The notes under the pieces: generated by a model
Database searches by the model: none
What the model was told of the DNA's origin: nothing
The model's input: the letters and a program-made list of their open reading frames with translations, nothing else
Made by a program: the position numbers and the translations under genes
NCBI GenBank assembly: GCA_036346355.1
Contig: CM070592.1
Span: 34,457,230 to 34,521,229, forward strand
Direction of reading: 5' to 3'
From: Rhipidocladum racemiflorum
Taxonomy: Eukaryota; Streptophyta; Magnoliopsida; Poales; Poaceae
DNA length: 64,000 bases
Part shown: one piece after another, positions 10,472 to 20,855 of the stretch
Layout of the letters: each line of letters starts with the position of its first letter
How positions within the stretch are numbered: the first letter of the stretch is position 1

Positions 10472-10897
10472 ATGTCGGGGCGTTGGGAACCTCGTTTCTA
10501 CACGCGTGCTATCCTAGAGGGTTCTGTTCAGGCCACCCTTTGGGAGATGATGCGCCGTGTTGGGTTCACTGAGCCACCGGAGTTCATGATCTCAAGCGCT
10601 GGACTTAGCCCAGCATCCTCTCTTTTTGTGGCAGAGGTCACCATTCGAGGTCGTCTTGCAGGAGAGCAGACACGTCTCTACTATGGCACAGCTCCGAGTC
10701 CTCTCGCAGCGTTGCTAGATGGGGCGTATATGGCAATCCTTCGACTCCGTTTCGACCTTCCCGAGCTGTCGCAGATGTTTCCGGGTTGTCCCTCTCGTGA
10801 GCCGGACGGCCAGGTAAACCTCTATGCACAGGTGAATCCGCAGATGGATTTAGTGGAAGCTTGGCAGGTTGGGTACGTGCGAGCTGTTGACAGGTAC
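10472..10897 (+). pseudogene. orf0 of element A, 5' part (split by a solo LTR)
   Basis: An open frame begins MSGRWEPRFYTRAILEG and runs 142 codons to the solo-LTR insertion at 10898. Removing the insertion and one copy of the GGTAC duplication continues the same frame at 15537 for 126 codons to a stop, so the pre-insertion gene was open and coded for 268 residues. Homologous starts exist in E (2322, minus) and B (40717). No known domain is recognised. It lies between the primer site and gag, the position of the extra frame orf0 reported in some rice gypsy families. The role is unknown; the mid part beginning at 15537 looks coiled-coil-forming (LQDELLVARRRISELES). Confidence 0.75.
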
Positions 10898-12135
10898 TGT
10901 AACATCCTCAAATTTATAAAGTAATAAAAATCAAATATTAAAAATGTGAAATCAGTTTTGTGTTGCATTTCTTGATTTTATGTGCATTTATTGATATTTG
11001 ATCTATTGGTTGAATTAATTGTTGAAATGAATAATGGAATTTAAGAAAGAAAAGAAAAGAAAAGAGAAAATAGTAAAATGGTAAGAAATGAAATTACCAT
11101 GGTAAAAATCTTTGTATAACCTGGCCAAACCCTAGAAGATATTTCTAGCTAGTCAAAAGACCATGTGAATGCATTTAGAAGTAAAGAAAACAATTTAATT
11201 AGCATATTCCATTGCTGTCCAGATCAATGTCAGATTTTTAGAGATAAATGTGGAGCACTCTAGACTTTGTAATTTTTACCATAAGATCTCAGACATATCA
11301 CCTTCAACCACAAAAATTTTCAAAAATTAATAAGCATTTTTGCTATAGTTTAGCATTTAATTTAGGCAGATTTGAAATTCTGCAGAAAACAGTAAAAGAA
11401 TTTTAGAAAAATAAATAATGAGAATTTAATGTTGAAATTTTTATGATAGGTCTATTGTTTGGAACCAAACCTTCAGTAAAAATGTCAAAATTTAATACGT
11501 TGATTTAGTCCCTTAATCAATTCAAAAGCTAAATTGGATATTCTGTGCAGATTTCATTGTCAGATTTTTAATTAAATAACTATAACACTTTTTAACTCCA
11601 AAATTTTACTGAAGCTAGTAGACTTACCCATCAGCTTGGTCAAAAAGTTTCGAAAAACCTAGACATGAAATGACCCGGGAATTAATACGGTTAGTGTGCT
11701 GTCAGGGGAAGAAACTGGAAATCTCTCCCTTAGTTCTTACGTGTGGGGCCACGTAGCCAGTGGCCTTTCGGCCGGTCCAAGCGGCGTCGGCAGCTGCCGA
11801 CGGGACCCAGAGACTTCGGGACCCACGTGTCACTCCCTCTTCCTTTCCCTTCTCTCTGTTCTCAGCCGTGTGGACCCCAGCTGCCAGCACCTTCTTCTTC
11901 CTCCACTCCTCATCTCTCTCTTGCTCTCTCTCTGTTGTCGACGAAGCCGCCGAACCGCCTCCGAGTTTGTCCCATTCGCGCCGCAATCTCGTGCTTCGAG
12001 GTCACCCTGGCCAGCTGCTGCCACGGGGTCCTTCGCCCATGCCCTAACCGAGCCAGCGGAGAACCTCCAGAGAGCACCGAAACCCGCCGCCATTCGTCTC
12101 AACAGACCACTCCTCGCTAAACCGCCTTCGCTGCC

Positions 12136-12142
12136 TATTTAA
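12136..12142 (+). promoter_or_regulatory. TATA-like box of solo LTR B1
   Basis: TATTTAA in CTGCCTATTTAACTGG. The same CTATTTAA occurs at the matching place in the element B LTRs (for example 35964-35971), upstream of a CT- and A-rich leader. It lies 190 bp before the ATG at 12326. Confidence 0.5.
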
Positions 12143-12325
12143 CTGGAGGAATAGCTCCTTTACACTGAGTCAAACCCAGAGCAACCATCCACTCCATCTC
12201 CAAGCTCGTAATCCCTCCGAATTTCCATTGTCTTCTTCGTCTCCGGCGGAACCCGAATTGGGGGAAATCCCAAATTCGTTCACCTCGGTAAGAGAACGTC
12301 CAAATTGTTTGATCCTAGAGCATCC

Positions 12326-15270
12326 ATGGATACTAATGATCCTTCCGCACCATTCCTTTCTGCCCAGAACACCCCGAGGACGCCTCGCACCGTGCGCCTT
12401 ACCTCCGCCATTGCTGAGCACGGTGAGAACTCCGCCTGTCCATTCTCTCTTCGGTTTAAATACATGAATAGGATCCTTATAGCTCCCTTAAGCTCATACA
12501 TATGACGATTAAATTTGAAAGGCTTCGTATCACCATTTCACCTTGCGCCACCGTGAGCTTCCGCCGGTTGTCGCCGTGAACTTGAATTCTCCGAACACCA
12601 CCCATATTCAAGTAATCCCCTAGGATCACCATGGTCCCGTGAAGCCTTAGTTGCCGACCAAAGTCGATCGACGTCGCCGGTTGATCGCCGGCGAGGTCAT
12701 CGGCCAACTCCCCTGCGTCGTGTCTCTGTCACGCGGGCCCGGGAGGTCAGCCCCACGCTCGCTGCGCTCGCAGCTGAGCCAAGCCCTCACTGCCTTGCGG
12801 GCCACCCGTGTCAGCTTCTATGCGCGGTGCAACTCTCTGCCGTGCGGGCCCGACTGCTTGGTCGCGCAATAAGCATCGCGGCGCCACAAGAAGACGCCGA
12901 CGACCGGGCCCAGCGCCGCTGATCGCGCCCGATTCAAATTTCAGCCCGCGCGAAGCGCAGAAATGCGCCTTCCCTTAAGGAAAACGTATTTCCTATTTTT
13001 CCTGTTTTAATTAATCCAAATAACTTCAAATGCATATAACTTTTTACCTATAGCTCCAAATTGAATGAAACAAATTTGTAAATTCATTATAAATTCCCTA
13101 GTTTCATAATCTGCAAAAATATCTTGAACTTGTTTAATGAGTTAAATCTGAATTTGAATTTAAAGAGAGGAATTTAAATATGTGCCATATAGAGATTTTG
13201 CAAATTAAGTCCAAATTGAGTGAAACTAACTTTGTTGGAATCCTTAGGACAAATACTACCCAAATATTTCCTTAGATTTGGATTTGGAGTTAATTTGTGA
13301 ACATCTCCTAATAGGATTGAAATTAATGCATATATTTAATATAGTTGCAATAACTTAATCAAAAAGCATCCGAAACAAATGAAACTTGTTTCTTTGTGCT
13401 CATTACACTAATTAGGATCAGATGGTAAGATGAAAATTAGGATGCACCATGTTCTTTCATTAAATATGATTAGGGTTGCTTTGCATGCTAATTCATGTTA
13501 GTACAATTAATCATACACCCTGAAAATGAACTTTGTTAAATTTAATCCTACAATCTTAGCTTCCTGAATTCGTAAATTAAAATGAAATAATACACAAGGA
13601 AAGTAGCTGTGTTATGTGCCCTAAGCTTTAATCTTTTAATTAGAACTATATACCTTAGTTCATACTTGAAATGATGATTGAAGTTAATTGCTATCTTAAT
13701 TGTTTTGGAATGATCTCATTTGAATCCTTCAACTGCTTTCTTTGATGTTCATGTAATTGCTTCTTCTATCGATATTAAAGTTTCTCTTTTGCCATGTTCT
13801 TAATCGACGTATAGACACTGAGATTGCCGATTACGCTATCGACGACACAGATCCAGCTTACACCGCCGAGGAGCAAGGCAAGCACCCCCTTGATCATTTT
13901 GATCCCAGATTTCATAATCAACTAAAATGTGATTAAGAATCTTCCTGCATGCTCATAATTTGATAAAACTATTATTTTGTTACTTGGTAGTTATAACCCA
14001 AATTGATGGATTACCTTAATCATATTGACATACGATCCATGATAACCATAGGACTGGTTAAGTTCTTTTAATTGGGTATAATCGTTTATTAACCTGCAAA
14101 TGCTTAGCACTGCGTTAGGTCAGAGTTGGAAATGTTTACACCCACACATCATTCTTTATGAAATCTTTTTCTGGTTTATTTAAGCAGTAAAGGATACTGG
14201 TAGTTTGATAAAAATGAAAATAAAACTACTGTTTGATGTGGGTGATTATTGGCAATAGCCGGTTGTACATGTTTTAACGTGTACGTAGTTAGGGTGGAGT
14301 TATCGCCCATGTCACTCTAAGGACCGAACGTAGTGTTGCATGATCCAAGTAAACCGTACATCCACAAGTACCGGATCGACAGTCTTAACTTATTAAATTA
14401 TTTGGGAATTAGCTTTGCACATTGGTAGGCAGTTGTAGCACGGGCATTCCCGAGACAGGTTTGCTCGAGGGAGGTGTCATCACCGAGGTGTTGGCATCTG
14501 CCGTTGTAACGGTGTACGCCTGGCTATGAATTTGGGGCTGTTGTTGTACCAATTGAGCCGCGGGCTCCTGAATACTATTGCTTCACCGTTTGTTTGCTTC
14601 CATCATAGTCAGGGGTAACGTCACTGGGCTAGTGCAAAGTTAAGGTTCAAGTAATCGAACAGTTTCGTTATGAACTCCTCGCGGGCATACCAAAGGAAGT
14701 GTGTCTTATAGCTTGCAAAAAGGGAGAACATATCTTGTGGGTAAAGCAGTACAAACTCTGCAGAGTCTAAAACTATTCGAATAGCCGTATCCACGGTCAT
14801 GGATGACTTGGTTAACCAGCACTAGTTAATTGTTTTCTATCTTCAAAAACTTGTTTAAATGTTATGGAAATGATTTAAATCTGTATAAATGTTATTTACT
14901 GTCATTCTGACTTGTTAAGACCATGGAGGGTCTTGTTCGTTATTTTACTCACAAGAGGGCCGTGAGTAAGTTGTTATTATCTTTTTATTACTTGTTATTT
15001 CAATTACTTATCAAACTGTCTTTAAAGTTTTATTTACGCTTTCCATTATTATTCAGTATTATCTCATTCAAAACTTTCGCTTTATGCAAAACAACCGTAG
15101 AAACCCACTTTCTATTTTAGCCTGCATATATTCCAGGAATTGCATACACTACAAAGTCTTGCGAGTACCAATGTACTCAACTTGCTTCAACAATGTTTTT
15201 AGGTGATGAGCAAGATTACGATATTGATGGGAATGAGTATGAGGAACCTGCGAATTTTAGCGACGACTGA
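12326..15270 (+). CDS. Three-exon gene for a 75-residue acidic protein, wholly inside solo LTR B1
   Basis: Exon 1, 12326-12422, starts MDTNDPSAPF and ends in phase 1 at CACG|GTGAGA. Exon 2, 13815-13877 (63 nt), follows the acceptor GTATAG and ends GAGCAAG at a GC donor, AAG|GCAAGC; its peptide ends DTDPAYTAEEQ. Exon 3, 15203-15270, follows TTTTTAG and ends GNEYEEPANFSDD and TGA. Both junctions keep frame, giving 228 nt in all. The N-terminal third is rich in Pro, Thr and Arg; the rest is highly acidic. No signal peptide, membrane segment or known domain is seen. Homologous exons with the same phase occur in LTRs A, E and G; the ATG is TTG in element B. A TATA-like box lies upstream and AATAAA downstream, so the LTR could be a self-contained transcription unit. 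The function is unknown. The structure was read directly; expression is inferred. Confidence 0.6.
14424..14540 (+). other. Conserved 117-bp stem-loop-rich block in the last LTR intron (B1 copy)
   Basis: Runs from GGTAGGCAGTTG to TTTGGGGCTG. The same block, exactly 117 bp, is at 31317-31433, 39205-39321 and 48741-48857, almost unchanged while surrounding LTR sequence in B1 and B3 has diverged. It contains short hairpins: GGTGTCATCACC, GGCATCTGCC and CCGTTGTAACGG. It lies within intron 2 of the split acidic gene. It may be an RNA element (packaging or splicing control) or a protein site; this is inference. Confidence 0.55.
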
Positions 15271-15391
15271 TCTTTCTAAGTTCATCTCAGCAGTTGCCTG
15301 TGGAGTTATGGAATAGTTGGCATACTATGAGACATGGTTTTAATTTCCTGCTACTTTTGGTATTGTAATATCACTATAAAACTTGTGATGT

Positions 15392-15397
15392 AATAAA
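15392..15397 (+). terminator. Polyadenylation signal of solo LTR B1
   Basis: AATAAA, 122 bp after the stop of the split gene. Equivalents are at 40254-40259 (element B 5' LTR) and 32432-32437 (B3). It would end LTR transcripts, making R run from near the TATA-like box to here. Confidence 0.55.
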
Positions 15398-15536
15398 AAT
15401 GTGTATCTGTGTGGCTGTAATATTCAAATTGTGTTTGTGCGTGCCAGCCACTGATCATGGGAATGGCACAGGACGCACTTAAAGAGCCTCATATTTATGT
15501 TATTTACTGACATAAAAATGAGGGTCTCACAGGTAC

Positions 15537-15917
15537 CTGCTTCGCCTTCAGGACGAGCTTCTGGTCGCTCGCCGTCGTATTTCCGAGCTAGAGAGCCATA
15601 TGGCACCGTTCGTCAACCATGGCTTCTTCACCACTGAGATGATCTACGGGGAGCACGATGAGCTTGAGCCGGCAGAGGAGCTTCCTCGCCCTTACGGATC
15701 CTACCGTCGGGTCTCCCGCAATGCCAGGATGTCTGTGCGAGGCAGCCGCCGTCGCGTCTCAGCTGTGCGCCCTGGAGCTTCGTCGAGTGCAGCACTGGGT
15801 CGTAACCTCGTCTTTGGCGGTCGTGAGTACGAGCTGATGTACCCGGTGGAGTCATCTACTTCTTCTGCAGCTCCAGGCCCTTCCGATGCTCCTGCCGAGA
15901 ATGGTGGGGATGTGTAG
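15537..15917 (+). pseudogene. orf0 of element A, 3' part
   Basis: Continues the frame interrupted at 10897 and ends with TAG at 15915-15917. The start is a helix-prone segment (LQDELLVARRRISELES), then MAPFVNHGFF, then a basic Arg-rich stretch near 15700-15780 and a Ser/Pro-rich tail. A matching segment (AVAELGETRRRVAFLEDTIA) occurs in element B at about 41148-41207, supporting homology. No enzymatic motif is seen. Confidence 0.75.
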
Positions 15918-16268
15918 ACCTGGATTTTAGGAGTCCTCTGTGTAATAGGTAGTACTGAAGCTCGCTTTTGTCGTAGATACGAGCTGGGCCGGGTGATGTA
16001 CTTTTCTTTGTCTGAGAGGTTAGGTGGGAACTCGTGTTAAGTGGAAGTGATGATGTAATATGAATCAACTGTAGCGCGCAAGGAAGTGCCTTGTTGTCGT
16101 CCTTAAATCTATTGTGTATGCAATCCTTTCGCTGCAATGCATGCTTCATTGCCTTGTATTGCTGCGAATCCTATTAAATGCATAGGAATCCTGCAGTAAT
16201 CACGTTGTGTCGTCTCATTTCTGGTATGTCACCTGTTGTTCACGTTGTTGAACCTTGTGTTAAGCAGG
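15918..16268 (+). other. Intergenic segment between orf0 and gag with a splice acceptor
   Basis: No coding sequence. It ends TTGTGTTAAGCAG directly before G-ATG of gag (ATG 16269), a good plant splice acceptor. A gag-pol message joined to an upstream donor, such as that at 10100 or one in the LTR, would bypass orf0. Inferred. Confidence 0.4.
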
Positions 16269-17470
16269 ATGCCGAGAAGACGGCCAGTACGTGCGATTAT
16301 GGCCGAGGGTACGGCGCGAGATGAACCGAACCCCTCACTTCGTGATCCGCCGCAGCAGGGATCCCATAGACATGTTTCGCGGCTTTCTTATGATCCAGTG
16401 TCGTCAGCACTTGGACGTCAGGAAGCGCAGAGTTAGGAATTACCTCCTCCTCCGTCCATGGCCCAAATCGTGATGCAAACTCGTTTCTTGGAGAGATTGG
16501 TGCAGAGTCGGAGAATCTGGGTGCCGTTGCTTTTGGAGGTGTGGCAGCGATGCAACCCTGCACTCGGGCAGAGTTCCAACGGACTCGCCCACCGAATTTC
16601 TCCACGGCCATCGATCCTTTGGACGCTACGATCGGCTCGCGACATTGAAGATAAACTTGAGTTGGCTAGATGCACGGATGATGAGAAAGTCCAAAGATGC
16701 TGCACATTATCTCCAAGGAGCGGCGAGATGGTGGAAACGATTTTAAGACTATTCGCCCTGTTGGACAAGTTACCACTTGGGCAGATTTCAAAGAAGCTTT
16801 TCGTGCAGTCCATATTCCCTCCAGCTTGATGGAGATAAAGAAGAGGGAATTTTATAATTTGAAGCAAGGGTCCATGTCCGTTATGGACTATCTGCATAAG
16901 TTTAATTACCTGACTCGTTATGTCGCTGATGAGATTCCGAGTGAGGCCCGGAAAACTGCTTGGTTCCGGGAGCATTTGAATGATGAAGTTAAACATTCGC
17001 TCGCAGCTCTTGATTTTCCAAATCTCCAAGAGCTAGTGGATAAGGCGATTCGGGTGGAAGACAGTGCAAAGGCGCTATGAAAATCGAAAACGGAAGTGGC
17101 TGGCCCAAAAAGCAGCCGGTGCGGGCCCGTCAAGGTCTCGCCCTGGGAAGGCTGTTAGTGTTTAGTCCATCACTTCTCCTCCAAAACTTCAACGACCTGT
17201 TCCTCGTGCCTCTCAATCTGCGGTTCAATCCCATAACCGCGGTGGGCAGATGCAAGGAGGACAGCAAAGGGGGACGCCGCTTTCATGCTTTGCATGTGGA
17301 TAGGTTGGCCATTTTGCCAATGTTTGCCCTCATCGTCGACCCCTACCGACTCGCCCGTCAGTTCAAAGCGCTCCGGTTCTTCCTCAAGCTCCTGTTAGTG
17401 GACGTGGTGGTCATCAGGTTGGCCGAGCGGGTTCTCGTTCTGCGCAGAGTCCTGCTCAGGGTCGTCTTAA
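16269..17470 (+). pseudogene. gag of element A, frame-broken
   Basis: Starts MPRRRPVRAIMAEG at 16269. The capsid-like retrotransposon gag domain is recognisable in pieces; the longest, 16697-17080, includes TTWADFKEAFRAVHIP, MDYLHKFNYLTRY and LVDKAIRVEDSAKA. After a frameshift near 17080 comes a basic, Ser/Pro-rich linker and a zinc knuckle at 17286-17330 (C-x2-C-x4-H-x4-C) whose fifth codon is TAG (17301) where Gln or a similar residue is expected. The knuckle is in frame with pol, suggesting an original single gag-pol frame. At least three lesions make it non-functional as read. Confidence 0.8.
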
Positions 17471-17471
17471 T

Positions 17472-19829
17472 TTGGTAACAGCGGAGGAAGCAAGTAATGC
17501 ACCAGATGTGGTCCTCGGTATGTTCCTTGTTCATTCAGCTCCTACTGTGGTTTTGTTTGATTCGGGAGCTTCCCATTCCTTTGTGTCTTCAAGGTTCGTT
17601 AAGGATCAAGGGATTAAGACTAGTTTGCTAGGCAATTACATGTTAGTTCATTCCCCTGGCTCAGTCCTTCGGGCTCAGTGTATTTGCCTAGGAGTCCCGA
17701 TTGTGATTGAAGGAGTGCGATTTAGTGGAGATCTGATTCAGATCGATACACCTGGACTTAATGTAATCCTAGGGATGGATTGGTTATCTAAGAACCAAGG
17801 ACGCATCGATTGTGCCGAACGTTCCATTTCCTTGGTGAATCCAGATGGCATCCAAGTCAAATTTAACTCCAGCCCGTTATCGGTGCAAAAGCCCTCTCTT
17901 CATTCCTTGTCTATTCTTGAGACGGAACAAGTACCGGTTGTCTGTGAGTATCCCGATGTTTTTCCTGAAGAATTGCCGGGATTGCCTCCAGACAGAGACT
18001 TGGAGTTCATTATAGATTTGCTACCTGGAACAGCACCAATATCCAAGCGCCCTTACCGGATGCCCTCGGATGAGTTGATCGAACTCAAGAAGCAACTCAA
18101 GGAGCAGCTAGCAAAGGGTTTTATCCGTCCTAGCTCTTCGCCATGGGGTAGTCCAGTGCTCTTCGTTAAAAAGAAGGACGGCAGTCTTCGCATGTGCGTC
18201 GACTATCGTTCGTTGAACGAAGTCACCATTAAGAATAAGTATCCCCTTCCGCGGATCGATGATCTGTTTGATCAATTGAGCGGAGCTCAAATCTTTTCTA
18301 AAATCGATTTGAGGCTTGGGTACTTCCAACTCAAAATTCGACCGGAGGACATTCAGAAAACTGCGTTTACTACTCGCTACGGATTGTACGAGTATACAGT
18401 GGTTTCCTTTGGTCTTACCAATGCCCCTGCCACTTTCATGAATCTCATGAACAAGGTATTCATGGAATACCTGGACAAATTCGTGGTGGTGTTCATTGAT
18501 GACATCCTCATCTACTCCGGAAGTGAAGAAACGCATGAGCTTCATTTGCGGTTAGTGCTCGACAAACTCCGCGAGCACCAGCTTTACGCAAAATTCAGCA
18601 AGTGTGAGTTCTGGCTCAAAGAAGTTGCATTCTTAGGGCATGTTCTTTCTGGAGGTGGAGTTACAGTTGATCCAAGTAAGGTGCAGGATGTAATTGCTTG
18701 GGAGCAGCCACGGACTGTTCCTGAGATCCGAAGTTTTCTCGGTCTTGCCGGTTACTACCGACGGTTCATCGAGAACTTCTCCAAAGTCGCTAAACCGTTG
18801 ACAGAACTACTCAAAAAAGAAAAGAAATTTGAGTGGTCATCAAGTTGTGAGGCAAGTTTTCAAGAGTTGAAGCGAAGACTCACCTCTGCCCCAATTCTTG
18901 TTTTGCCAGACATACATAAGAGCTTTGACGTTTTCTGTGATGCTTCGCGTCAGGGTCTCGGTTGTGTGCTGATGCAAGACGGCAAGGTGGTAGCTTATGC
19001 TTCACGACAACTGAAACCTCACGAAGCCAACTATCCAACCCATGATTTGGAATTGGCAGCGGTCATTCATGCTCTAAAAGCGTGGCGTCATTATCTTATT
19101 GGAAACAGATGTGAGATATTTACCGATCACAAGAGCCTGAAATATTTCTTCACCCAACCAGATCTGAACTTGAGGCAGCGCAGATGGTTGGAACTGATCA
19201 AGGATTATGATCTGGGAATCCATTATCATCCAGGTAAAGCTAATGTGGTTGCAGATGCCCTCAGTCGCAAACTGCATGCCATTAGTGCATCAACTTTTGT
19301 TAGTCAACCTCAACTAATGGATGAGTTTCGGAGACTCAATTTGGAAGTGGTTCAAGAAGGGTTTGTGGCGGCCCTAACCTTAGAGCCCACTCTTGAGTCC
19401 CAAATTCTAGCCACACAAATCGTTGATGAGAAAGTGGCTGAAATTAAGCGCAGCTTGAAGGAAAGCGCGCCTTCGGAGTTTTTGGAAAGAGCAGATGGGA
19501 TGGTCATGCGTGGACGGCGATTGTACGTTCCGAATGACCAGGAGATCAAACAATTGATCTTGAATGAAGCTCACAATACTCTTCTTTCGATCCACCCTGG
19601 AAGTACGAAAATGTACCAGGATCTCCGTGTAAGTTTCTGGTGGCCTGGTATGAAAAAGGAGATCGCTGAATTTGTCGCTACTTGCGATGTGTGTCGGCGG
19701 GTGAAAGCGAGCATCAACGCCTGCGGATTGCTCCAGCCTTTAAAAATTCCAGATTGGAAGTGGGATGAAGTCGGCATGGATTTTATTCTTGACCGAAATC
19801 TTCAAGTGGCCATGACTCCATTTGGGTAA
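17472..19829 (+). pseudogene. pol of element A: protease, reverse transcriptase, RNase H, integrase N terminus
   Basis: A long open frame of 785 codons. Aspartic protease motif FDSGAS at residues 29-34; RT with KKKDGSLRMCVDYRSLN and the catalytic FIDD at 341-344 (FIDD in place of the usual YIDD); Ty3-type RNase H with FCDAS, first catalytic Asp at residue 490; integrase zinc finger H701, H708, C738, C741; then the first catalytic Asp region WDEVGMDFI. The order PR-RT-RH-IN is that of Ty3/gypsy. The frame is lost around 19790-19829 by a frameshift. Only the integrase part is damaged, so the RT half could be recent or maintained. It would act in cytoplasmic virus-like particles. Confidence 0.92.
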
Positions 19830-20820
19830 TCGTGGATCGATTGTCCAAAATGGCTCATTTTATTCCAGTCCATACCACCTACAATGGGCCTAAACTTGCA
19901 GAACTTTACCTGAATCACATAGTCTGACTGCATGGTGTTCCTAAGGTCATTGTGTCGCAAGTGGGACCCAATTTATGTCGCGATTCTGGAAAAATCTGCA
20001 TGAACTCCTTGGTACTAAGTTGTTTTTCAGCACAGCGTACCATCCTCAGACTGATGGCCAAACTGAAAGAACTAACCAAGTCTTGGAGGATATGCTGAGA
20101 GCTTGTGTGTTGGCTTACAACGCAAAGTGGGAAAAATGTTTAGCTTTCGCTGAATTCTCCTACAACAACAGCTATCAGGCAAGTCTCCAGATGTCGCCAT
20201 TCGAAGCACTTTATGGGAGAAAGTGCAGAACTCCTTTGTTCTGGTCTGAAGTCGGCGAAAGACAATTCTTCGGCCCTGCTGTAATCCAAGAAGCCGAAGA
20301 TCATGTCAAGTTGATTCGAGACCGACTAAAGGAAGCTCAGTCGAGGCAGAAAAGTTACGTTGATACTCGTCGCCGCGAGCTGAGTTTTGATGTAGACAAT
20401 TTCATCTATCTCAAGGTGTCGCCGCTACGTGGCACTCGTCGTTTTCAAGTTCGTGGGAAATTAGCGCCGCGTTACGTCGGACCATACCGCATTCTTGCGA
20501 GGAAAGGTGAAGTTGCTTACCAGATTGAACTTCCCCCTCAGCTATCCGAGGTACACGATGTATTCCACGTATCGCAGCTAAAGAAATGTCTTCGGAAGCC
20601 CACAGAACTTACCCCATTGGAAACGATTGATCTTCAGCATGATCTATCGTATCACGAGCATCCGATTCAAGTACTTGAAGAAGCTGAGCGCCTTACTCGC
20701 AATCAAGTCATCAGAATGCTCAAAATCCAGTGGAGTAATCATACCCAGGACGAAGCTACTTGGGAACGAGAAGATCGTCTTAGAATTGAGTTTCCCTCTT
20801 TCTTCGCAGAGTCTAGCTAA
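19826..20820 (+). pseudogene. Integrase core and chromodomain-like C terminus of element A, broken
   Basis: From 19826 the integrase continues in a second frame (VIVDRLSKMAHF), meets TGA at 19925, and shifts again near 19960-19975. The region around the second catalytic Asp is altered, so the D,D,E triad is not intact. From 19975 an open frame of 281 codons holds the catalytic Glu region (HPQTDGQTERTNQ), FAEFSYNNSYQ, and a C-terminal chromodomain-like segment (about 20660-20810: PIQVLEEAERL, IQWSNHTQDEATWE). Such domains target chromoviruses to marked chromatin. The lesions could be true decay or consensus errors. Confidence 0.88.
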
Positions 20821-20842
20821 TCTCGAGGACGAGATTATTCCA

Positions 20843-20855
20843 AGGGGGGTAGGAT
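20843..20855 (+). promoter_or_regulatory. Polypurine tract of element A
   Basis: AGGGGGGTAGGAT directly precedes the 3' LTR. The matching tract of element B (AAGGGGGGTAGATT, 44249-44262) follows the same GAGGACGAGAT sequence. It primes plus-strand DNA synthesis. Confidence 0.85.

Larger units (their letters stand above)
10898..15531 (+). mobile_element. Solo LTR B1 inside element A
   Basis: Starts TGTAACATCC and ends GGGTCTCACA, 4634 bp. The target duplication GGTAC is present at 10893-10897 and 15532-15536. There is no second LTR or internal domain, so it is a solo LTR left by recombination between the two LTRs of a former element. It is homologous to the LTRs of element B (34732, 44263) and to solo LTR B3 (27631), but diverged. 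It contains a TATA-like box (12136), three exons of a small acidic ORF (12326-15270), a conserved 117-bp block (14424-14540) and AATAAA (15392). The rest is AT-rich with no coding signal. Confidence 0.95.

Noticed and set aside
11696..12142. Several frames of 90-148 codons on both strands
   Set aside because: GC-rich promoter/leader part of solo LTR B1 with Ser/Pro/Arg-rich translations and no homology or conserved start in the sister LTRs.
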